Source of the DNA: Rugosimonospora africana
GTDB taxonomy: Bacteria; Actinomycetota; Actinomycetes; Mycobacteriales; Micromonosporaceae
NCBI RefSeq assembly: GCF_016862975.1
Contig: NZ_BONZ01000045.1
Location: 147,139 to 211,138, forward strand
Reading direction: 5' to 3'
Length of the DNA: 64,000 nucleotides
Both the position numbers and the translations under genes were made by a program. This document shows, one piece after another, positions 53,041 through 61,608 of the stretch (the first letter of the stretch is position 1; each line of letters begins with the position of its first letter). The notes under the pieces are model-generated. The model did no database searches. It was not told the DNA's origin and saw only the letters and a program-made list of their open reading frames with translations.

Positions 53041-53338
53041 CTATTCACCAGATGCCTCAACCGGCTCGGCGGCCAACCACGCATAGCCAGACCACTCCAA
53101 CCGTTCGTCGGCCCACAACTGACCGTCCTCACCACGGCGAACCCGGAACAGGTCACCATTGGCCACGTTGCGCGCGAACCACGGCGAGTTGTACAGCCGG
53201 ACCGTGTCCGCGGTCACCGGCACGGCCCCACAGGCCCTCGCGACCCACGGGCGGCCATCCGTCATCGTCTCGTGGCAGCTCGAACACGACCTTCACGAAC
53301 TGATCAGCTGTCCCGTCACCCGGTCTGATCGCATCCAC
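53041..53338 (-). pseudogene. DUF4265 gene broken by a single-base insertion
   Basis: Reading from about 53338, one frame gives VKVVFELPRDDDGWPP and then GREGLWG; the next frame gives AVPVTADTVRLYNSPWF and then GDLFRVRRGEDGQLW to a TAG at 53041. The two join perfectly if the run of four G on the minus strand (CCCC at 53226-53229) were three. The combined protein of about 98 residues fits DUF4265, a small domain of unknown function. A sequencing error in the homopolymer would give the same picture. The exact start is uncertain. Confidence 0.65.
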
Positions 53339-53391
53339 GGCGACAGCATGCCCGATCGACGACCGGACGTCGCCGCCGACCCAGGACCGCC

Positions 53392-54843
53392 CTACTTCGG
53401 TGCCTGGAAGCCGCCGATCTTCTGCTCGAGCAGTTCGGCCAGCCGCAGCGGGGTGCGGTCCTCGAACATCGGACCGATGAGCTGCACCCCGACCGGTAGG
53501 CCCTCGGGCGACCGGCCCGCGGGTATGGCGGTGGCGGGCAGACCGGGCATGGTGGCCAGGCCGGCCCAGACGAGCTGGTCCAAGTACGGGTACCCGACGC
53601 CGTCGATGTCGATGCGCCGTTTCAACGGATTGGGGTTGTGGTCGTGCGGGAACGCGGGCGTCGGCGTGATCGGGCACACCACGGCGTCGAACTCGGCGAA
53701 CAACTGCCGCCAGCCGTGGCGGTGCAGTTCGCGGCGGTTGTTCGCCTCCATCCAGTCGCGGTGGCTGAACACCATGGCCCGCAGCCGCACGGCGTCAAGA
53801 CTCTGGTCGTCCGCGCTCAGTCCGGCGGCGCGGGTCCGCAGCTGCTCCTGCGATTCGATGGGAAAACGCGCAACGGAGTTCGAAATCAGCAACTGCGTGT
53901 AGAGCGTCGCGGCTTCGGTCAGATCGGGCAGCAGCGAACTGTGCCGTTCGACGCGGGCGCCACCGTCGACGAGCGCGGCGGCCACCCGGTTCACGCCCGC
54001 CCGCACGGCGGACCCGGTCGGAATGAGCGGGTGCTCGTCGAGGACCAAGACCCGGAAGTCGCGGAGCCGCTCGTGGCGGGCGGGCGGCAGTGCCAAACGG
54101 TGCGCCATGCCGTGCGTCAGCGGATCCGGTCCGGCCATGACGTCGAGCAGGAGCGTGAGGTCGCGGGCGGTGCGCGCCATCGGACCGACGACGGCGAGGT
54201 CGAGGTCGACCGGCAATGCCGGCTCGGATGGCAGGACCATACCGCGATTGGCCGCCAGCCCGAGCGTCGGCTTGTGCGCGTAGACGCCGCAGAAGTGCGC
54301 GGGGGTACGCAGCGAGCCGGCGATGTCGGAGCCGATGGACAGCGCGCCGAACCCGGACGCCAGGGCCGCCGCCGACCCGCCGGAGGATCCGCCCGGCGTG
54401 CGACCGTGATCCCACGGGTTGTTGGTGGTGCCGTAGATCTCGTTGAAGCTCTGTATGTCTTGCAGCCCCAACGGCACATTGGTCTTGCCGAGCACCACCG
54501 CGCCCGCGGCCTTGAGTCGCGACACCTGTACCGCGTCCTCGGCCGGCATATAGTCCCGGTGCGGCGGCATGCCCCAGGTCGTGGGCAGCCCGGTCATGTT
54601 GTACGACTCCTTGACCGTCACCGGAATGCCGAGCAGCGGCCGGTCCTCACCACGCGCGCGTGCCTGGTCGGCACGGTGTGCCGCAGCCCGCGCACGGTCG
54701 AAGTCCGGCACGCAGATCGCGTTGATCACCTCGTCGTCGCGCTCGATCCGGGCGATCGCCTCGTCGGTCAGTTCCACCGATGTCACCGCACCGGCGTGCA
54801 ACGCGACAACGAGTTCTTCGGCCGTCTGAAAGCTCCACTCCAT
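53392..54843 (-). CDS. Amidase (amidase signature family)
   Basis: A 483-residue amidohydrolase. The Ser-cisSer-Lys triad is visible: Lys77 in PVTVKES, the cis-Ser in GGSSGGSAAALASG (about 150-163) and the nucleophile Ser in GSDIAGSLR. The length and single-domain layout fit general amidases or nylon-oligomer/indoleacetamide hydrolases rather than GatA. ATG 54843 lacks a clear RBS. It is at the head of a minus-strand group with the DUF4265, SUKH and GNAT genes. Substrate unknown. Confidence 0.9.
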   Translation of the reverse strand: MEWSFQTAEELVVALHAGAVTSVELTDEAIARIERDDEVINAICVPDFDRARAAAHRADQARARGEDRPLLGIPVTVKESYNMTGLPTTWGMPPHRDYMPAEDAVQVSRLKAAGAVVLGKTNVPLGLQDIQSFNEIYGTTNNPWDHGRTPGGSSGGSAAALASGFGALSIGSDIAGSLRTPAHFCGVYAHKPTLGLAANRGMVLPSEPALPVDLDLAVVGPMARTARDLTLLLDVMAGPDPLTHGMAHRLALPPARHERLRDFRVLVLDEHPLIPTGSAVRAGVNRVAAALVDGGARVERHSSLLPDLTEAATLYTQLLISNSVARFPIESQEQLRTRAAGLSADDQSLDAVRLRAMVFSHRDWMEANNRRELHRHGWRQLFAEFDAVVCPITPTPAFPHDHNPNPLKRRIDIDGVGYPYLDQLVWAGLATMPGLPATAIPAGRSPEGLPVGVQLIGPMFEDRTPLRLAELLEQKIGGFQAPK

Positions 54844-54969
54844 GAATCCGAAGCTATCGGCCCGCCAGAGAGGACACGAAATTCCGGTTCGCGCAACAGG
54901 ATGGATGTCTCAGTTCTTGTCGGTCCACAGCGGACGGCCGGGTGTTGACGCATCGACCAGAATGGGCGT

Positions 54970-55551
54970 GTGGAGCCCACTGAGGGACTGGTCTGGTACG
55001 CGGACAGTGACGACCCCTACTACACGCTGAAGCACAGCGGCGGCGTGTTCGCCGCGATGCTCGGGGTACCGTTCCTGCTCGGCGTCTGCATCGCGGCGAA
55101 CAAGACCGGTCCCGGGGCTGGCATCACCCTGCTGATCCTCTCACTGCCGCTGCTGGGCGCCTGCGTCTTCGCCGTGTGGGAGTTCATCCGGGACCGGCGG
55201 CGCGTGGTGGCGCTGGAGCTGACTCCGGCGGGCCGACCCGACCGGGTCACCGTGCGCCGGGTCAACGGCACCAGCACCACCTCCCCCCTGGCCTCGGTGC
55301 GCCGGATGGAGGTGTTCCGAACCATGATCGTGTCAACGCCGCGCTCCAGCATCATCCGGCTCGTCTTCGACCAGCGGCTGGAGACCAGCCGCAAGGGCCG
55401 GCCGGACCTGCCGGAGCGGTGGACCACCGCGCTCGCCGCGACCGGCGTTGACCTGCAACTGCAAGACATTCATCCGCGGCAGCAGGGCCGGGATCGCCTG
55501 CCGACCTACCGCCGCACCCGCGCCTGGCGCAACAGCGGCTGGCGCCGCTGA
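54970..55551 (+). CDS. Membrane protein of unknown function
   Basis: A 193-residue protein with two adjacent TMs (about 28-47 and 53-72) and a soluble C-terminal domain (about 78-193) with beta strands (ALELTPAGRPDRVTVRR) and a basic tail. It resembles PH-like-domain membrane proteins but carries no decisive motif. GTG 54970 is the likely start. It is divergent from the amidase gene. Confidence 0.55.
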   Translation: MEPTEGLVWYADSDDPYYTLKHSGGVFAAMLGVPFLLGVCIAANKTGPGAGITLLILSLPLLGACVFAVWEFIRDRRRVVALELTPAGRPDRVTVRRVNGTSTTSPLASVRRMEVFRTMIVSTPRSSIIRLVFDQRLETSRKGRPDLPERWTTALAATGVDLQLQDIHPRQQGRDRLPTYRRTRAWRNSGWRR

Positions 55552-55584
55552 TTCCCGCTCCGAGCAACGCCTACCATCGACGAG

Positions 55585-56088
55585 GTGACGACGCCTCGAA
55601 TCCCCATGAACCTCGACGCGTACGAGCACCGGACGCGTAGTGGTGCCTGTTTCATCTGCGCGCTGGTCGCCGGTGTACCGGGCAGCGAGCACGAGATCGT
55701 GTATGACGACGGCGAACACGTCGCCTTCCTCAACCGGTATCCCACGCTGTACGGCTACACGCTGGTGGCACCGAAGGCGCACGCGGAGCTGGTGCACCGC
55801 GACCTTGACAGGCCGGCGTACCTGCGGTTGCAGGAGGTCGTGTACCGCGTGGCTCAGGCACTGGCAACGGTGGTGCCGTGCGAGCGCATGTACGTGTTGA
55901 GCCTCGGCAGCCAGCACGGCAACAGCCACATCCACTGGCATGTCGCGCCCCTGCCGCCCGGAACCCCGTACCGGGAGCAGCAGTTCCACGCGTTGATGGC
56001 CGAACACGGCATCATCCCATGGGACCGCGAGCAGGCCAGCGTGCTTGGTGCACACCTTCGAACCGCGCTTGATAGCCAAGAGTGGTGA
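55585..56088 (+). CDS. HIT-family hydrolase/transferase
   Basis: A 167-residue protein with the histidine triad HIHWHV (115-120), preceded by SQHGNS. The N-terminal CFIC pair may bind metal. The FLNRYPTLYGYTLVAPKAH segment is typical of Hint/Fhit/AP4A-type folds. HIT enzymes cleave nucleoside-phosphate bonds. The GTG start at 55585 lies 33 bases after the previous stop on the same strand. Confidence 0.9.
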   Translation: MTTPRIPMNLDAYEHRTRSGACFICALVAGVPGSEHEIVYDDGEHVAFLNRYPTLYGYTLVAPKAHAELVHRDLDRPAYLRLQEVVYRVAQALATVVPCERMYVLSLGSQHGNSHIHWHVAPLPPGTPYREQQFHALMAEHGIIPWDREQASVLGAHLRTALDSQEW

Positions 56089-56232
56089 CCCCTGTTCTGG
56101 CGGGGGTCCACGGGCCATTCTGTGCCCTGCTAGCGATGCCAAGCGTAGGCCGAGCAAGCGGATGCCGGGCGATGGGGCTGCTTGCGGCCACGAGGAGTGG
56201 ATTGGCACTCGAATGTGGTGAGGTGCCGCCCT

Positions 56233-57084
56233 ATGATGGTGATCATGGAGATACTGCGGTACACCGCGTTTAGCGCCGATCCAGCCGGCGGCAACCCGGC
56301 GGGTGTTGTCCTGGATGCCACTGGGCTCGGCGACGCGGAGATGCAGCGGGTGGCAGCCGAGGTCGGGTACTCCGAAACGGCATTCCTCGTGCCCGACGAG
56401 GACAGGCACTTCACCGTGCGCTATTTCAGCCCGAAGGCGGAGGTCCCGTTCTGCGGCCACGCGACCATCGCGTCAGCAGTCGCCTACTCCGAACGGCACG
56501 GTCTGGGAGTCCTGTATCTGGACACCCGCGCCGGTCTGGTTGAGGTTTCCACCAAGGCGCAGGCGGACGGTGCCACCACCGCCACGCTGATCAGCGTCGA
56601 ACCGCAAACCAAACCCATCTCCGCCCGCGACCTTGCGGCGCTGCTCGAAGCGCTGCACTGGAGGCCGGGCGACCTCGACCCGACGCTGCCGCCGCGGATC
56701 GCCTTCGCCGGGGCGTGGCATCCCATCGTGGCAGCCGCGAGCCGGCAACGCCTGGCCGACCTGGACTACGACATGGCGGCGTTGGCCAGCCTGATGGCCC
56801 AGCGCGACTGGACAACCATCGACCTGGTCTACCGCGAGTCCGCGCTGACATTCCACGCGCGTAACCCATTCCCACCCGGTGGTGTTGTCGAGGACCCCGC
56901 GACCGGCGCGGCGGCCGCGGCGTTGGGTGGCTATCTGCGCGAGTTCGGCCTCGTGGCGCCGCCCGCGACGGTCACCGTGCACCAGGGCCAAGACATGGGC
57001 CGTCCAAGCCTGCTCGCCATAGAGATCCCCGCCCAGTCCGGAACCGGGATCGCGGTGACCGGCGCCGCCGTTGCCCTTTCCTGA
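56233..57084 (+). CDS. PhzF-family isomerase/epimerase-like protein
   Basis: A 283-residue protein of the diaminopimelate-epimerase-like fold. The N-terminal FSADPAGGNPAGVVLDA, the catalytic-type Glu in GYSETAF, and the RYFSPKAEVPFCGHATIASA and EDPATGAAAAALGGYL blocks are conserved PhzF features. Members isomerise trans-2,3-dihydro-3-hydroxyanthranilate or unknown substrates. No phenazine genes are present. ATG 56233 follows GAGGTG at good spacing; ATG 56236 or 56245 are alternatives. Confidence 0.88.
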   Translation: MMVIMEILRYTAFSADPAGGNPAGVVLDATGLGDAEMQRVAAEVGYSETAFLVPDEDRHFTVRYFSPKAEVPFCGHATIASAVAYSERHGLGVLYLDTRAGLVEVSTKAQADGATTATLISVEPQTKPISARDLAALLEALHWRPGDLDPTLPPRIAFAGAWHPIVAAASRQRLADLDYDMAALASLMAQRDWTTIDLVYRESALTFHARNPFPPGGVVEDPATGAAAAALGGYLREFGLVAPPATVTVHQGQDMGRPSLLAIEIPAQSGTGIAVTGAAVALS

Positions 57085-57178
57085 GGTGGGGGGTCGGACT
57101 GAAGCCCCCGTCGCCATCGGCAGCGCCCGGCCCGCCACACCGCTCGACCTTGCGAGGTAGGAAGGAGAACCGACGCCG

Positions 57179-57712
57179 GTGCAGGATTCGAAGCCCAGCC
57201 GCGTGGTCGTCTTCACCGGATTGCCAGGAACCGGCAAGTCATCGCTGGCCGAGCAGGTCGCTCGAGCGATTCAGGCCCCAGCGTTCGCCGGCGATTGGCT
57301 GATGGGAGCCCTGAAGCCCTACGGCCTGCTGGACCGCCTGGACCGCCCGACGTACCTCGCCATGTACTACAACCTGCTGCACACGCTGATCACCCGGCAA
57401 CTGATACTCGGCCAGTCCGCGGTTGTCGACTGCCTGATCAACGACGACACCGCCGGCCGCTGGCGCGACGACGCGGCACGGTACGACGCCCGCCTGCTCG
57501 TCGTCGAGTGTGTCTGCACCGATATCGAGCTGCACCGCTCACGGATCGTCGGCCGCAAGCGGGACATTCCCGGCTGGCACGAGATCGGCTGGGACCACGT
57601 TGAACGCATGCGAACCGAGTACCCGCCGCTGGCCGTCAGTCACATCACGGTCGACGCGGTCAACTCCATCGACGACAACGTCCGGTACGTCCTCGAGCAG
57701 ATCAACAGCTGA
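57179..57712 (+). CDS. P-loop kinase-like ATPase (adenylylsulfate/shikimate-kinase-like AAA)
   Basis: A 177-residue protein with Walker A FTGLPGTGKSS (about 12-22), the helical part LITRQLILGQSAVVDC, and the lid-like SRIVGRKRDIPGWHE. It resembles small P-loop NTP-dependent kinases of the zeta-toxin/chloramphenicol-phosphotransferase group. The substrate cannot be read. GTG 57179 is preceded by AGGAAGGAG. It stands 94 bases behind the PhzF gene on the same strand. Confidence 0.75.
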   Translation: MQDSKPSRVVVFTGLPGTGKSSLAEQVARAIQAPAFAGDWLMGALKPYGLLDRLDRPTYLAMYYNLLHTLITRQLILGQSAVVDCLINDDTAGRWRDDAARYDARLLVVECVCTDIELHRSRIVGRKRDIPGWHEIGWDHVERMRTEYPPLAVSHITVDAVNSIDDNVRYVLEQINS

Positions 57713-57754
57713 CCTGGAGCACGCGACACCTGTCGACCCCCGTCCGCGTGACGC

Positions 57755-57889
57755 TTACGCGGGGGATCGACGGTTGTCGGTTTCGACGTGGTCAGTCCAC
57801 CGTGCTCCGTCGAAGTACCGCAGCTTGCCGGCCTCGTATGGATCGTCATACCAGCCGGCCGGGGACGGCTGCATACTTCGCTGCGGCAT
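57755..57889 (-). CDS. 44-residue DUF2510-domain protein
   Basis: ATG 57889 follows AGGAA. The frame reads SPAGWYDDPYEAGKLRYFDG, then ARWTDHV, a full DUF2510 motif, and stops at 57755. DUF2510 normally occurs as a short N-terminal tag on actinomycete membrane proteins. Here it stands without any partner domain, so it is either a stand-alone small protein or the 5' end of a truncated gene. Confidence 0.65.
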   Translation of the reverse strand: MPQRSMQPSPAGWYDDPYEAGKLRYFDGARWTDHVETDNRRSPA

Positions 57890-58062
57890 CGACGGTTCCT
57901 CAGACAGGCACGGGACTGCGAGGATAGCAGCTGAGCTCTCCGCTGCGAGGTACGCACCTGTGGTGGCTGCGGTCCGCACAGCCATCCGATCCAAATGTCG
58001 CGGTGGCGGTATGTGGCCGAGATCCTGGATCTTCTCGGCCGGTCCGGCTACCGTCGCTATCC

Positions 58063-59217
58063 GTGGTCGCCAGCAAGCATCGCCGCCCCAGCAGCCCGCG
58101 CGCTCGCCGAGCGATGTTCGGTGTGCTGCTGACCGCAGCCCTGATCGGCCTTGTCGGTACCGCTGGTTGGGCCATGTTCGGGATGGCCGACGCACCGGCC
58201 AGCTCCGCCGCCGCCACGGCCTCACCCTCGCCTGTGGCCAGTGCGGCATCACCCGCAGCCGCCATCTCCAGCCGGCCTTCGCCATCGCCGAGCGCCACGC
58301 CCGCCGGACCGCTCGTCCCGTTCACCGGCGTCGTGCCGGGCAAACTGCTGATCGGCATCGGCGACGAGGCCGACCGGGCCGCTCAGACCGCGCTCGCCAA
58401 ACAGTCCCCCGTGAAGATGCTGACCAGCTGGTACAACGAGGAATCCGACTTCGGCGACTTCATGGACGGTTGGAAGAAGACGCTGATCCCCAAGCTGTAC
58501 CGGTCGGGCTATGCCATCCACGTGGTGGAGTGGGCACCGGACGACGAGGGTCAGCTGACTACCAAATACGGACCGGCGTGCGGGCGGGCCTACCCGCTGT
58601 CCAGTCAGTTCCTCAACGACATGAAACACCTGGCGCAGATCTTCGGCGGTGCCAGAACCGGCCCACCCTTCTATGTCACCCTGTTCACCGAGTTCTCCAC
58701 CTACCCGTGCGTGGACAACGAATGGGACTCGGCGACCAACTACTACCTGGCGTTGAAAGACCAATACCGAGCGGCGTACCAGGTCCTGCACGCCAACGCG
58801 GCCAACGTGCACGTGTCGTTGGGCTTCGGCGGCTGGCTGGGCACCTACGACTATCCGCAGAAGGGCGGCGGGAAGTCGCTGATCAGCCACTTCACGGACA
58901 TCCTCAAGGCGTCCGACTTCCAGAGCTTCCAAGCGATGAATGACCCCGCGAGCCAAAACCCGGCGCAGATACTGGCGATGACCAAAATCCTGCACCCGTA
59001 CGGGCCAGTGATGCTGGCACACTACAAGCCCGACAACGGCAACCAGGCCACCTTCGACGCCGACGTACGCGCGATCTTCACGGACTCCTTCATTCAGCGC
59101 GCCACCGCCGACGGGTTGTTCGCGATGAGCTTCATGACGACGAAGAACGTCGATGCGGATCCGGCAACCTTCCAGTTCCTGAAGACGGCGGTGACCCGCT
59201 ACGGTCGCACGCCCTAG
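58063..59217 (+). CDS. Secreted protein with a glycoside-hydrolase-like catalytic region
   Basis: A 384-residue exported protein. A basic start and one TM/signal (about 17-39) are followed by a Ser/Pro/Ala linker (about 42-86) and a 290-residue domain whose strand-helix order and Trp/Asp/Glu-rich strand ends (HVVEWAPDDEG, FYVTLFTEFSTYPC, HVSLGFGGWLGTY, PVMLAHYKPDNG) suggest a TIM-barrel glycosidase. I cannot give a family. The stop overlaps the end of the convergent TetR gene by 4 bases. GTG 58063 is the likely start. Confidence 0.6.
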   Translation: MVASKHRRPSSPRARRAMFGVLLTAALIGLVGTAGWAMFGMADAPASSAAATASPSPVASAASPAAAISSRPSPSPSATPAGPLVPFTGVVPGKLLIGIGDEADRAAQTALAKQSPVKMLTSWYNEESDFGDFMDGWKKTLIPKLYRSGYAIHVVEWAPDDEGQLTTKYGPACGRAYPLSSQFLNDMKHLAQIFGGARTGPPFYVTLFTEFSTYPCVDNEWDSATNYYLALKDQYRAAYQVLHANAANVHVSLGFGGWLGTYDYPQKGGGKSLISHFTDILKASDFQSFQAMNDPASQNPAQILAMTKILHPYGPVMLAHYKPDNGNQATFDADVRAIFTDSFIQRATADGLFAMSFMTTKNVDADPATFQFLKTAVTRYGRTP

Positions 59218-59819
59218 CGTGACCCACGGCCCGGCCGCGACGTTCGCCGCGCTCGATGACCCGCATCTTCTGGAGCACGTGGACCCTGTCCGCGCCCGAG
59301 CAGGCCGATCAGCATTTCGACACGGGCCGTCTCGTGGTCGGGCCGCAGCCGGCCGTGCCGGGACAGGTCAGCCAGGCCGTGCAGCGCGCTCCACAAGACC
59401 TCCGCCCGAGTCTCGTCGCCCGTCGCGGACAGCAGCGGGCGGAATCCGGCGCGCAGCGGCTCGGGCGTGGTCGGCCGGGCGAACTCCAGGTCGGTCGGCA
59501 TGGAGAACATCGCCTCGTACGTCGCCGGCTGCGATCGGGCGAAGTCGAGGTACGCCGCGCAGAGCCCGCCCAGGTCACCCGCCGAGGTCAAAAGCTCGGC
59601 GAGCCGAGCGAAGCCGGCCAGTGCGACCGCCCGGATGATGCCGTCCCGGCCGTCGGGGAAATGCCCGTAAAGAACCGGCTGGCTGAAGCCGATCGTGTCG
59701 GCAAGCCGCCGCACGGTCACCGCCGGCCACCCGTGCACCTCGGCGATCTCCCGCGCCGCGTCGACGATCCGATCCCGCCGGCCGGCACGGGCCAGTTGCG
59801 CTTTCGTTGGGGCCTTCAC
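59214..59819 (-). CDS. TetR-family transcriptional repressor
   Basis: A 201-residue regulator. The N-terminal helix-turn-helix is clear (IVDAAREIAEVHGW, then AVTVRRLADTIGFSQPVLYGHFPDGRDGII). A C-terminal TetR_C-like ligand pocket follows (about 75-165). It is divergent from a small membrane oxidoreductase-like gene, with two tandem palindromes between them. The classic arrangement is a repressor controlling itself and its neighbour. Confidence 0.9.
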   Translation of the reverse strand: MKAPTKAQLARAGRRDRIVDAAREIAEVHGWPAVTVRRLADTIGFSQPVLYGHFPDGRDGIIRAVALAGFARLAELLTSAGDLGGLCAAYLDFARSQPATYEAMFSMPTDLEFARPTTPEPLRAGFRPLLSATGDETRAEVLWSALHGLADLSRHGRLRPDHETARVEMLIGLLGRGQGPRAPEDAGHRARRTSRPGRGSR

Positions 59820-59828
59820 ATCCTGATC

Positions 59829-59858
59829 CTAGCAGTGCTAGATTCCTAGCAACGCTAG
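59829..59858. promoter_or_regulatory. Two tandem palindromes, probable TetR operators
   Basis: CTAGCAGTGCTAG (59829-59841) and CTAGCAACGCTAG (59846-59858) are palindromes repeated at a 17-bp period in the 54-bp divergent gap. They start 10 bases upstream of the repressor start codon. The second lies 16 bases before the DUF1772-type start. Confidence 0.65.
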
Positions 59859-59873
59859 ATTCCTGGAGGGATT

Positions 59874-60353
59874 GTGACCGTACTCCTCGACGTCCTCGCC
59901 ACCGCCGCCGCGCTGGCCACGGCCGTCATCTTCGGTACCGACACGGTCGGCGCGCTGGTCATGCGCCCGACGTACGCCGCGCTCGACGACGCCACCATGA
60001 CCCGCGTCGTGGGCCTGGGCCACCGCTACGGCAACGCCCGCATGTCCGTACCCGGCATCCTCAGCGTGGTCGCCGGCGCCGCGGCCGCGCTCACCGCGTT
60101 CCTCACCGGCCGCCCAGCCGCCGGCGTCGCCGCGGGGATCGCGCTGCTCCTGCTGCTCGTCTGGCTGGTCCTGTTCAACCGGATCTCGCTACCGATCAAC
60201 AAGGCATTCATCGAAGCAGCCGAGGCCGGCCAGGTACCGCCCGGCGCACGTCAGCTCCAGGAACGGTGGGACTCGATCATCAACCTGCGCGCGGCCCTCC
60301 AAGGAACCGCGCTGCTCGGCTTCTGCCTCACCCTCGCTCTCGCAGCAGCCTGA
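59874..60353 (+). CDS. DUF1772-type (anthrone-oxygenase-like) membrane protein
   Basis: A 159-residue protein with four TMs (about 5-25, 58-80, 82-100, 136-158) and the conserved loops GTDTVGALVMRPTY and LFNRISLPINKAFIEAA. It fits the DUF1772 group, small membrane proteins related to anthrone oxygenases. GTG 59874 follows GGAGGG. It is divergent from, and probably repressed by, the TetR protein. Function not established for most members. Confidence 0.75.
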   Translation: MTVLLDVLATAAALATAVIFGTDTVGALVMRPTYAALDDATMTRVVGLGHRYGNARMSVPGILSVVAGAAAALTAFLTGRPAAGVAAGIALLLLLVWLVLFNRISLPINKAFIEAAEAGQVPPGARQLQERWDSIINLRAALQGTALLGFCLTLALAAA

Positions 60354-60477
60354 CACACCGGGGCGCCGGCCCCGCCAGGCCGAGCGCCCCTGTTCGTACC
60401 GCGCACCCCACACCACCACCGTCGCGGCGGCCAGCACGTTAGTCATCACCTTCTATGGTTGTAGGCGGGAGGTGACC

Positions 60478-61560
60478 ATGCGACCGTTGCGCCGCGCTCT
60501 GGGCGCGCCGCGTGCCCGCCTATACCCGGCGCTCGCGACGCTCGTGGTGACGCTGATCGCGGCCTGCACCCTCACCGCCGCTGGTCTTACCGCCGGGTTC
60601 GCCCGCGATCTCCTCCTCAACGTGGGAGCCTCGCTGGCGCTTGTGCCGCCGACCTACCTGGTGTTCGCTCCCATCTTCGAACGCCTGCGCCAGACCGCGG
60701 CCCCCATCCAGGAGCACACGCGCCTCGATCGGACAAGACTTACCGATGGGATCCGCGGCAGCCGCTGGATGGTGGAAATGATGGCCACGTTCTCCAGCGT
60801 GCTGGAGGAGCCGTACCGGGACGCATTCCTCGAGGCACTTCACAGCGCACTGCGCAACGGCGCGACAGTACGCATCCTGCTGCTCGACCCAGCCTCAATC
60901 GCCGTCGAGCAACGCGCCAGGGAGCTGGACGGACTGGACGTCGAGAAGCTGATCACCGCCAACCTGCGTCAACTGTACGGGTTCACACAGCGGCTCGACT
61001 CCGCGCTGCTCCGGCATCTGGAGGTGCGCATCTACGACGCGTCGCCGTCGATGCAGCTGTTCCGTTGGGACGACAAGGTGCTCATCTCCTTCTTCCCGTT
61101 GCACCACCGGGTCGCCGCCGCCCGCCAGATCGAGACGTACGTGTTCAACCCGCTCGGCGAGTTCGCACAGAGCCGCTTCGACGAACTCTGGGCGGCCGAC
61201 ACCACGCGCGCTGTTGAGGACTACGTACAGCTGCTCATCGAGGTACACGGAATGACCGGTACCGGAGTCACCTGCCGGGTCGGGTTTGTCCAGCATCTCG
61301 ACCGGATGTTCATCGACGCCACGCCGCTGGTGGCGCACCTCGTCAAGCACGGCATCGCGGGACAGCGAGTGCGTCAGCCCGCAGCGACCACCGCACCGGT
61401 GCTGTTGATGTCGCAACTGGACGGTTCTCCGCCCGATCAGGTGCGGGAGATATCCGAGCTATTCGCGACCAAGTACGGAAGCGCACCGAGTCCGGACGTC
61501 ATCGTGCAACTGTTCCCGGCCGCGCCCGCACCGCAGGCACCCCCCTTGCCGGCCAGTTGA
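60478..61560 (+). CDS. Membrane-anchored phospholipase-D-like (DUF5919-type) protein
   Basis: A 360-residue protein. Two N-terminal hydrophobic segments (about 15-37 and 40-60) precede a soluble region. The ATVRILLLDPASIAVEQRAREL and DDKVLISFFPLHHR segments match the beta-strand edges of PLD-like nucleotidyl or phospholipid domains, although the HKD motif itself is not seen. The last 130 residues are unassigned. ATG 60478 follows GGGAGG. Its role is unknown; a phosphodiester-binding sensor is one option. Confidence 0.55.
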   Translation: MRPLRRALGAPRARLYPALATLVVTLIAACTLTAAGLTAGFARDLLLNVGASLALVPPTYLVFAPIFERLRQTAAPIQEHTRLDRTRLTDGIRGSRWMVEMMATFSSVLEEPYRDAFLEALHSALRNGATVRILLLDPASIAVEQRARELDGLDVEKLITANLRQLYGFTQRLDSALLRHLEVRIYDASPSMQLFRWDDKVLISFFPLHHRVAAARQIETYVFNPLGEFAQSRFDELWAADTTRAVEDYVQLLIEVHGMTGTGVTCRVGFVQHLDRMFIDATPLVAHLVKHGIAGQRVRQPAATTAPVLLMSQLDGSPPDQVREISELFATKYGSAPSPDVIVQLFPAAPAPQAPPLPAS

Positions 61561-61608
61561 GCGGAATTCTCGGGCACGGTGACCGTGAACCACACGTAGG
61601 CTGCGCCC

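Noticed and set aside
57510..58943. Plus-strand frame of 477 codons spanning two genes
   Set aside because: Out of frame with both the P-loop kinase and the secreted protein; composition is that of a shadow frame.
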